From positions 1 through 5,074 of the forward strand of contig JAJAYX010000815.1 in assembly GCA_026785985.1 (NCBI GenBank): a DNA stretch of 5,074 bases, given 5' to 3'. Position 1 is the stretch's first letter. The number at the start of each line of letters is the position of its first letter. Both the position numbers and the translations under genes were made by a program. This stretch comes from Rudanella sp. GTDB lineage: Bacteria > Bacteroidota > Bacteroidia > Cytophagales > Spirosomataceae. The notes under the pieces were generated by a model. It made no database searches, was not told the DNA's origin, and worked only from the letters and a program-made list of their open reading frames with translations. Below, piece after piece: positions 1-5,074 of the stretch.

Positions 1-423
1 ACCGAAGTGCTTGACCTCAGCAAAGACAAACGTTTCCGCGACATTCGGCGCAACCTCTACCTGATTCCGATACAACCGGGTCAGAAAATCGTGATACGCG
101 AGGTGCTGTTTGAACAGGGCAAATTTGAATTGCTCACCGGGGCCGACACTGAGTTGGACAAGGTGGTGTCGATGCTGAATAAATACCCGGACATGGAACT
201 ACTGGTAGAGGGCCACACCGATAATCAGGGCGATTGGGAACCCAACATGAAACTCTCCGAAGACCGTGTGGAGGTAGTAAAGTGCTATCTGGAAGAAAAA
301 GGCATTGCTTACACCCGCGTACAAACTAAAGCCTGGGGGCCAAGCAAACCCATCGCCAGCAACGAAACCGAAGACAAGCGCAAACAAAACCGCCGGGTCG
401 AATTCACGATTCTGAAAATGTAG
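1..423 (+). CDS. OmpA-like C-terminal (peptidoglycan-binding) domain protein, 5' end outside window
   Basis: The frame is open from base 1 and encodes 140 residues before a TAG stop. A GTG at base 7 is a possible start codon, but the frame runs on upstream of it and an isolated OmpA domain without a signal peptide would be unusual, so I treat the gene as truncated by the window edge. Residues about 35-140 form an OmpA/MotB-type domain: a first strand and helix (VLFEQGKFELL, then a TELDKVVSMLNKYP helix), the GHTDNQGD motif at 71-78, the N-x-x-LS-x-D-R segment at 82-89, GI near 101, and a C-terminal NRRVEF at 130-135. In this family the Asp of the TD motif and the Arg after LS bind diaminopimelate in peptidoglycan. 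The role is therefore probably anchoring an outer-membrane or periplasmic protein to the cell wall. Bacteroidota often carry this domain at the end of longer PD40-repeat or carboxypeptidase-like proteins; what precedes it here cannot be seen. It is separated from the next gene by 96 bases and probably belongs to another transcription unit. Confidence 0.9.
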   Translation, partial: TEVLDLSKDKRFRDIRRNLYLIPIQPGQKIVIREVLFEQGKFELLTGADTELDKVVSMLNKYPDMELLVEGHTDNQGDWEPNMKLSEDRVEVVKCYLEEKGIAYTRVQTKAWGPSKPIASNETEDKRKQNRRVEFTILKM

Positions 424-505
424 ACTGTTGACGCAGAGAGCCGCTTCACACTTACCGCTCCGTCGAAAATTGCCCCCGACTATCCGCGTTGCTGAAAAAT
501 AGGCG

Positions 506-513
506 TACTTTTG
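506..513 (+). promoter_or_regulatory. Bacteroidota-type -7 promoter element (TAnnTTTG) upstream of the GT39 gene
   Basis: The eight bases TACTTTTG match the TAnnTTTG consensus of the primary sigma factor of Bacteroidota. The element ends 6 bases before the ATG at 520, so transcription would start at or next to the start codon and give a leaderless or nearly leaderless mRNA. The upstream partner is weak: a GTTG at 488-491 lies only 14 bases before the element, shorter than the usual spacing of roughly 17-20 to a TTG box. I see no convincing hairpin terminator in the 424-505 stretch between the OmpA-like gene and this element. It is the only promoter candidate I find for the three-gene run that follows. 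Confidence 0.55.
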
Positions 514-519
514 CCTACC

Positions 520-2304
520 ATGTCCGATTTATCCAATCGTAACGCCCTTTTCTGGCTGGCAGCTATTCTGCTCCTTACTTTTGTCCTACGACTGCATAAT
601 GCGGGCCGCTATAGCATTTACTTCGATGAGAAGTCAACACTGCTGATTAGTCAGGGCGTTTGTCTGGAAGGAGCCAACCAGAAAGACGTTTTTACCAAGA
701 ACTATTTTACGCCCGCCGAGTTCTGGAAACCCAAAACGGTAGCCGATTTCGTTGAGGACAACATCCGGGGCGATATTGGTAACAGCCCGGTCTATTATGC
801 TGTTCTGTGGGCCTGGATGGAGGTTTTCGGTCTGAGCGATCTTTCTATGCGGTTGCCTTCGGTGCTGTTCAGCACATTGATGGTGGCCCTGTTGTTTCTG
901 TTTGTCAGGCGGCATTTTCGGAGCAACACGCTCGCTTTGCTGGCTGCGGGCATTGCCGCTATCGAGCCATTTTTTGTGGCCTACAGCCAAATGGCCCGTA
1001 ATTATTCCATGACCTTTTTCCTGACGTTGCTCGGAACGCATCTGTTTGTACTAATTGTGGAGGGGAGCGAAGGAGCGAAGAGTGAAGGCGGTCCGACGAT
1101 TCGGCGAAGGACGAAATTGTACGTTGCCTACGGAGCCATTTTCACCCTATCCGTTCTGTCTCACTATCTGGCGGTGACGGTGTTTCTATGCCACGGAATT
1201 TATGCCGCGCTGTACCTGCTTAATCTACGGGCCTGGGTTTCGCTGGCTGTTACGGGGGCCGTTGGACTGGGGTTGGTGTCACTGTGGTTTATCTATGGGG
1301 GTGGGGCCTATACCTTCCAGACCATGAAATACCAGGCCGATTTCTATCGAAACATTGCCCTCACGAACCCCACTGGCACTCCTTTTGGTTTGATCTTGCC
1401 CGGAACCATCCCGAACATCACCGTGCGGGCTATCCCGATTTTTGCCGATCTTTTCCTGTTCACCAATGGCCTTGGTTCGGCCCTCACGGGTCTGAAAAAC
1501 GCGGGTTTGGCTTTGTTGCTGGGCTGCGTCGTGGTGTTCCTTATATATAGGTACAATAAGTTAGAAAATCCTCCCCTGTGGGTGAAGGTTGCCGTGCCGC
1601 TGGTGTTGCTGGCGGGCCTGCCCATTTATTCGGTGGTGCCGCTCAGGTTCCTGGTGTTGTCGGTGGCCCCGGTGTTTGTCTGGCTTATGGGTCAGTACGT
1701 GATACAACATACCGACACCCGCGAGAAACGCTATGTGGTGCTGTTGCTGTTGCTGGCTTTTGTACCAACGTTCTTTTTGTTATTCATGTCGTGGCGGAAC
1801 AATCATACCTTTGGCATCACGCAACGGTATTCGGGTTTCTCTTTTCCGTATGTCTGTCTGCTCATTGCGATGGCTGTCAGGCAATTGTCCTCACTTCGAT
1901 GGTGGTTTGCGGTGCCGGTGGCGGCTGTGAGCCTGGTGCAGGTGTATTTTTTGAGCCAGGTGTTGCTCCAGATTTACGCTGGCACCGAAGGCAAATACAC
2001 CTACTTTGAAAAACCGCGCATCGAAAATCCATACTGGTTTGCGGCCCAGGAACTCAAAAAGCAGTACGCCCCCGGCGACACGATTTTGTACCCCAATCCG
2101 GAACGAGTGATTTATTCCGAGGAGATCGACAAAACGTATTCAAAGGTTGCCCTGCTCGATGACAAGTTGGTAAACGTTTATTTACCTCCCACTGCCACTT
2201 ATTTTCAGCGGGTTGACCCCAACGAGCCGAATAAGATTGTGCTGGTTAAGGGCCGGGGCCGACAGAAAATCACTATTTTTGACCTGAAAGATGTACGCTA
2301 TTAG
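520..2304 (+). CDS. Integral-membrane glycosyltransferase, GT39/ArnT/PMT_2-like
   Basis: This is a 594-residue polytopic inner-membrane protein resembling the GT-C glycosyltransferases of the PMT_2/ArnT group, which take a sugar from a polyprenyl-phosphate donor and attach it to a periplasmic acceptor. A hydrophobic segment at residues about 9-26 is followed by FDE at 35-37, the acidic pair expected in the first periplasmic loop of this superfamily. GDIGNSPVYY at 84-93 sits where relatives have an HPPLYY-like motif, then come RLPS (111-114) and YSQMARNYS (155-163). About ten further hydrophobic stretches run to residue 486, and residues about 487-594 form a soluble tail, probably periplasmic. 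A loop at 180-199 is short and very hydrophilic. I chose ATG at 520 rather than the in-frame TTG at 511 because that TTG lies within the promoter element. The acceptor and sugar cannot be read from sequence. The neighbouring fused GT2 domain is the likely source of its lipid-linked donor (inference). The family call is firm; the exact subfamily is not. Confidence 0.85.
   Translation: MSDLSNRNALFWLAAILLLTFVLRLHNAGRYSIYFDEKSTLLISQGVCLEGANQKDVFTKNYFTPAEFWKPKTVADFVEDNIRGDIGNSPVYYAVLWAWMEVFGLSDLSMRLPSVLFSTLMVALLFLFVRRHFRSNTLALLAAGIAAIEPFFVAYSQMARNYSMTFFLTLLGTHLFVLIVEGSEGAKSEGGPTIRRRTKLYVAYGAIFTLSVLSHYLAVTVFLCHGIYAALYLLNLRAWVSLAVTGAVGLGLVSLWFIYGGGAYTFQTMKYQADFYRNIALTNPTGTPFGLILPGTIPNITVRAIPIFADLFLFTNGLGSALTGLKNAGLALLLGCVVVFLIYRYNKLENPPLWVKVAVPLVLLAGLPIYSVVPLRFLVLSVAPVFVWLMGQYVIQHTDTREKRYVVLLLLLAFVPTFFLLFMSWRNNHTFGITQRYSGFSFPYVCLLIAMAVRQLSSLRWWFAVPVAAVSLVQVYFLSQVLLQIYAGTEGKYTYFEKPRIENPYWFAAQELKKQYAPGDTILYPNPERVIYSEEIDKTYSKVALLDDKLVNVYLPPTATYFQRVDPNEPNKIVLVKGRGRQKITIFDLKDVRY
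1064..1087 (+). repeat. Short tandem repeat, 8-base unit, about three copies, in the GT39 gene
   Basis: GGAGCGAA at 1064-1071 is repeated exactly at 1072-1079, followed by a degenerate third copy (GAGTGAAG) at 1080-1087. It encodes part of the hydrophilic loop EGSEGAKSEGG at residues 181-191, between two hydrophobic segments. The unit length is not a multiple of three, so gain or loss of one copy would shift the reading frame. Confidence 0.7.
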
Positions 2305-2307
2305 ATG
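2302..2307 (+). other. Zero-gap gene junction TAG-ATG
   Basis: The TAG stop of the GT39 gene (2302-2304) is followed immediately by the ATG of the transketolase-half gene (2305-2307), with no intervening base. No purine-rich Shine-Dalgarno sequence stands at the usual distance before the ATG, so re-initiation by terminating ribosomes (translational coupling) is the likely route of expression. The junction supports a single polycistronic message. Confidence 0.8.
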
Positions 2308-3108
2308 ATTGAAACCATAGATACTACCGTGCTTTCGGGCGAACTAAGACTTAAGGTCTTGAGCCTTTACCATGCAGCCAATGCCGGGCATATTGGCTGC
2401 TCACTCAGTTGCATTGACCTGATGATTACCACACTTGTTCAGCGCAAACGGGAACAGGACACGTTTTTGCTCTCGAAAGGCCACGCAGCAGCCGCTCTGT
2501 ATGCCTGTTTGAATCACCTCGGCGACATTCCGGACGAGGAATTGGATACGTTCTATAAAAACGGCACCACGCTCCCCGCCCACCCAGCCCCCAACCAACA
2601 CCGGGGCATTCCGTTTGCCACTGGTTCATTGGGACACGGTTTGCCCATTGGCACGGGCATTGCGCAAGCCGGTAAGTTGTTGGGTGACGGTAGCAAAGTC
2701 TTCGTACTCATGTCGGATGGGGAGACCAACGAAGGTACCACCTGGGAGGCCGCTCATTTTGCCGCACAATACAGGTTGGATAACCTGGTTGTACTGATCG
2801 ACAAAAACGGCTTGCAGGGATTTGGCAACACCGCCGACGTGATGGGCGACACAGCTTCCGCCGACCTTTGGCGGGCCATTGGCTTTGAAACTGTTGAGGT
2901 AAACGGCCACGACGTGGATGAAATCGGGGCCACCATCGACCGGCTGACGGCGGTACCCAATGGGAAACCAAAGGTGATTATTGCCCGTACTGTGAAAGGA
3001 AAGGGCGTGTCGTACATGGAAAACAAACTGGAGTGGCACTACCTGCCCATGACCCCGGCGCAGTATGAGGAGGCCGTGGGGGATGTGAAATCAACGTATA
3101 ATGTCTAA
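2305..3108 (+). CDS. Transketolase, N-terminal (ThDP-binding) subunit of a split enzyme
   Basis: This 267-residue protein matches only the N-terminal pyrophosphate-binding third of transketolase, the usual size for the N subunit of split transketolases. Visible motifs in order: NAGHIGCSLS at 26-35 with the conserved His29; LSKGHA at 56-61 with His60; PAHP at 91-94; TGSLGHGLPIGTG at 106-118; the ThDP/metal motif SDGETNEG at 137-144 continuing into WEAA, with the distal metal ligand in DKNGLQ at 166-171; and GHD at 201-203. Near the end is KGKGVSYMENKLEWH (231-245), a typical transketolase signature. Known biochemistry: ThDP binds between this domain and the pyrimidine-binding domain, which supplies the catalytic Glu, so this subunit alone should be inactive. 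That partner (pyrimidine plus C-terminal domains) is not in the window; the next gene is unrelated. The location suggests a ThDP step in making an unusual sugar rather than housekeeping pentose-phosphate work (inference). Confidence 0.92.
   Translation: MIETIDTTVLSGELRLKVLSLYHAANAGHIGCSLSCIDLMITTLVQRKREQDTFLLSKGHAAAALYACLNHLGDIPDEELDTFYKNGTTLPAHPAPNQHRGIPFATGSLGHGLPIGTGIAQAGKLLGDGSKVFVLMSDGETNEGTTWEAAHFAAQYRLDNLVVLIDKNGLQGFGNTADVMGDTASADLWRAIGFETVEVNGHDVDEIGATIDRLTAVPNGKPKVIIARTVKGKGVSYMENKLEWHYLPMTPAQYEEAVGDVKSTYNV
3101..3108 (+). other. 8-base gene overlap (ATGTCTAA)
   Basis: The ATG of the SDR-GT2 fusion (3101-3103) lies inside the last codons of the transketolase-half gene, whose TAA is at 3106-3108. 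The two frames differ. No Shine-Dalgarno sequence is evident upstream (the preceding bases are AAATCAACGTATA), so coupled translation is likely. The overlap fixes the fusion gene's start and indicates that the genes are expressed together. Confidence 0.8.
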
Positions 3109-5074
3109 GATCCCCGACCAGATTCGCCAACTCACTGGCCCCATTTTCGTGTTTGGGGCCAGTGGTTTTATTGGTGCCAACCTGTTTGAACAACTCTTTG
3201 CCGTTCGGAAGGACGTGTACGCCCTGACCCACGATGCGACCAAAGCATGGCGGTTGAAATTGCTCGATGTACCCGCCGAAAATGTGGTGCATTGCGATAT
3301 CGTGTCAGACACCTCGATCAAGTCGGTTTTCTCGACATACCAGCCGAAAACGATCTTCAACCTCGCGGCTTACGGGGCCTACAGCAAGCAGAAAAACGTG
3401 GGACTGACCTACGAGACTAACGTAATCGGGACGGTGAATATCCTTGATAACTGCACCCCCGACATGGTGTATATCCACGCCGGGAGCAGTTCGGAATATG
3501 GGTTCAACTGCACCGCCCCCAAAGAAGAAGACCGGGTGGAACCCAATAGCCACTACGCCGTATCGAAGGTGTCGGGAGCCTATGTACTGGAATTTTATGC
3601 CCGCGTTCACCACCTCAATACCCTGAACCTCAGACTCTATTCTATTTACGGCGGTTGGGAGGAACCCGACCGGCTCATTCCGCGCTTGGTTGAGGAAGCC
3701 CGACAGGGGAAATACCCACCCTTGGTGTCGCCCGACATCAGTCGCGATTTTGTGTATATCGACGATTGCGTGTCGGCCTTTGTTCAGGCAGCCTTGCGGG
3801 TGAAAGGCAGCGGATTTTCGGGCCGGTCGTACAACGTGGCAACGGGCCACAAAACGACCATGCGCGATTTGGCCGCCGTGACCCAAAAAACGTTTGGCAT
3901 TGATGCCGAACCCGTTTGGGGCAGCATGGCTAACCGGGGTTGGGACCTCGCCGACTGGTATGGCGACCCCACCGCCATTGAAACTGACCTCGGCTGGCAA
4001 GCCACCACTGACCTGGCAACGGGTTTGCAAAAAACCGCCGACTGGCAGGTAAGTCATCAGTACGAAGACCGGGTAATTCCGGCTTTCCAGACTCCCACGC
4101 TCAACCCGGTTATTTCGCCGATCATTGCCTGTTACAAGGACGCTGAGGCCATTCCGTATATGTATGAGCGATTGGTGAAAACCTTCAACGAGATGAAGGT
4201 GCGCTACGAAATTATTTTCGTCAACGACAACTCCCCCGACAATACCGACGATGTTCTGGAACGGATTTGCGCCCAGGACCCCAACGTAATGGCCATTAAA
4301 CACTCGCGTAATTTTGGGTCGCAATCGGCCTTTTTGAGTGGGATGGAGATTGCCACCGGCGACGCGGTGGTGCTGATGGACGGCGATTTGCAGGACCCCC
4401 CCGAAATCATCCCGCAGTTTTACGAAAAGTGGCAGCAGGGTTTCGACGTGACCTACGGCGTTCGGGTGCAGCGTGAAATGCCCCCCTGGCTGGAGGTATT
4501 TTACAAGACGTTCTACCGAATTTTCAAGAATCTCTCCTACATCAACATTCCCTCCGACGCGGGCGATTTCTCGCTCATCGACCGGAAGGTGGTGCGCGAG
4601 TTAGTCGCCCTGCCCGAAACCGAGCAGTTTTTGCGCGGTCTCCGGGCCTGGGTGGGGTTCCGGCAAACGGGCGTCAATTATGTCCGCCCCGAACGGATGT
4701 TTGGCGTTTCGACCAATAACTGGCGCAAAAACATTGCCTGGGCGCGGAAAGCCATTTTCTCGTTCAGTTTTGTCCCGCTGGAATTGATGGTTTATACCGG
4801 GTTTGCGTTTACTGGATTAGCCTTATTGCGAATTATCTGGGAAGTTATCGGGTACTTCCTGTATCCCGATATACCTCGTGGAATTCCAACGGTAATCGTT
4901 CTCATTCTTTTTTTCGGTGGAATCAATCTGTTAGGCATATCATTCCTGGGGGAATACATCAGCAAGATTTTCGAAGAAACGAAAAAACGACCGAAGTTTA
5001 TACGAACGATGGTTCGAAAAGGTAAACAGACCTACAATACAGCCGCAGAGATCAATGCCTTAGTGGAGCAGAGA
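3101..5074 (+). CDS. Fusion of nucleotide-sugar epimerase/dehydratase (extended SDR) and DPM1/ArnC-like GT2 glycosyltransferase, 3' end outside window
   Basis: From the ATG at 3101 the frame runs 658 codons without a stop to the last base. Residues 13-320 are an extended SDR: GASGFIG at 19-25 for NAD(P) binding, NLAAYGAYS at 87-95, the GSSSEYG Ser segment at 128-134, Tyr152-x3-Lys156 as catalytic pair, LRLYSIYG at 177-184, and RDFVYIDD at 215-222. Such enzymes epimerise, reduce or dehydrate nucleotide sugars. After a short proline-containing linker (about 325-338), residues 337-550 form a GT-A fold GT2 domain of the DPM1/ArnC/GtrB type: FVNDNSPDNT (373-382), SRNFG (402-406), DGDLQDPPE (427-435) with the metal-binding acidic residues, GDFSLIDR (488-495), and FLRGLRAWVGF (510-520). 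Two hydrophobic segments follow at about 556-587 and 594-618, as in enzymes that transfer sugar to undecaprenyl phosphate, then a basic tail. The usual family C-terminus lies shortly after the last helix, so little is probably missing. Coupling a sugar-modifying enzyme to its transferase implies one sugar is made and loaded by one polypeptide. Substrate is unknown. Confidence 0.92.
   Translation, partial: MSKIPDQIRQLTGPIFVFGASGFIGANLFEQLFAVRKDVYALTHDATKAWRLKLLDVPAENVVHCDIVSDTSIKSVFSTYQPKTIFNLAAYGAYSKQKNVGLTYETNVIGTVNILDNCTPDMVYIHAGSSSEYGFNCTAPKEEDRVEPNSHYAVSKVSGAYVLEFYARVHHLNTLNLRLYSIYGGWEEPDRLIPRLVEEARQGKYPPLVSPDISRDFVYIDDCVSAFVQAALRVKGSGFSGRSYNVATGHKTTMRDLAAVTQKTFGIDAEPVWGSMANRGWDLADWYGDPTAIETDLGWQATTDLATGLQKTADWQVSHQYEDRVIPAFQTPTLNPVISPIIACYKDAEAIPYMYERLVKTFNEMKVRYEIIFVNDNSPDNTDDVLERICAQDPNVMAIKHSRNFGSQSAFLSGMEIATGDAVVLMDGDLQDPPEIIPQFYEKWQQGFDVTYGVRVQREMPPWLEVFYKTFYRIFKNLSYINIPSDAGDFSLIDRKVVRELVALPETEQFLRGLRAWVGFRQTGVNYVRPERMFGVSTNNWRKNIAWARKAIFSFSFVPLELMVYTGFAFTGLALLRIIWEVIGYFLYPDIPRGIPTVIVLILFFGGINLLGISFLGEYISKIFEETKKRPKFIRTMVRKGKQTYNTAAEINALVEQR

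Noticed and set aside
424..505. Possible terminator or small RNA between the OmpA-like and GT39 genes
   Set aside because: I found no stable GC-rich hairpin followed by a T-run and no small open frame worth naming in these 82 bases.
511..519. TTG at 511 as an alternative start for the GT39 protein, adding three residues
   Set aside because: The TTG sits inside the TAnnTTTG promoter element and would probably not be transcribed in full. ATG at 520 is three codons on and a better start.
634..1041. A 135-codon minus-strand open frame opposite the GT39 gene
   Set aside because: The + strand shows membrane segments and GT39 motifs. The minus-strand peptide is low in hydrophobic order, rich in Gln and His, and has no promoter or family signature.
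1538..1560. AT-rich patch (TTATATATAG followed by TACAATAAG) resembling a sigma-70 -10 region
   Set aside because: It lies within a coding membrane segment, lacks the Bacteroidota TAnnTTTG form, and no gene starts soon after it.
1578..2009. A 143-codon + strand open frame in another frame inside the GT39 gene
   Set aside because: It overlaps the membrane-spanning coding sequence of the GT39 gene. Its Cys- and Gly-rich translation looks like an out-of-frame reading.
3305..4324. A 339-codon open frame on the minus strand opposite the SDR-GT2 fusion gene
   Set aside because: It lies wholly within a gene with clear SDR and GT2 motifs on the + strand. Its translation shows no recognisable motif, and such frames arise readily opposite GC-rich coding sequence.

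Overview
The window most likely comes from a member of the Bacteroidota, probably Cytophagales (Spirosoma/Dyadobacter-like). Three observations point there: a TAnnTTTG promoter element lies directly upstream of an ATG, the genes lack Shine-Dalgarno sequences, and the OmpA-type and DPM1-like domain sequences have the look of that phylum. This placement is inference from sequence style, since no marker gene is present. All four genes I can support lie on the + strand and coding density is high.

Layout: (1) 1-423, the 3' end of a gene whose product ends in an OmpA-like peptidoglycan-binding domain; its 5' part lies outside the window. (2) 424-519, a short intergenic stretch with a Bacteroidota-type -7 element at 506-513. 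(3) 520-2304, a multi-membrane-span glycosyltransferase of the GT39/ArnT/PMT_2 type. (4) 2305-3108, the ThDP-binding N-terminal half of a split transketolase. (5) 3101-5074, a long reading frame still open at the window's right edge. It encodes a fusion of an extended short-chain dehydrogenase (nucleotide-sugar epimerase/dehydratase) and a DPM1/ArnC-like polyprenyl-phosphate glycosyltransferase with two C-terminal membrane segments.

Genes 3 to 5 look like one operon. The stop of the GT39 gene abuts the ATG of the transketolase gene (TAGATG), and the transketolase gene overlaps the fusion gene by 8 bases (ATGTCTAA).

The proposed logic, which is inference, resembles a compact Arn-type pathway. 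The SDR domain would modify a nucleotide sugar, the fused GT2 domain would load it onto undecaprenyl phosphate at the inner leaflet, and the GT39 enzyme would use the flipped lipid-linked sugar as donor for a periplasmic acceptor (lipid, glycan or protein). The half-transketolase, whose C-terminal partner is not in the window, suggests that a ketol-transfer or other ThDP step helps make the sugar. The OmpA-like gene is probably a separate envelope gene.

The most interesting points are the SDR-GT2 fusion, the orphan transketolase half inside a sugar-transfer operon, the likely leaderless mRNA of the GT39 gene, and a sharp fall in GC content and change in codon use over the last roughly 270 bases.
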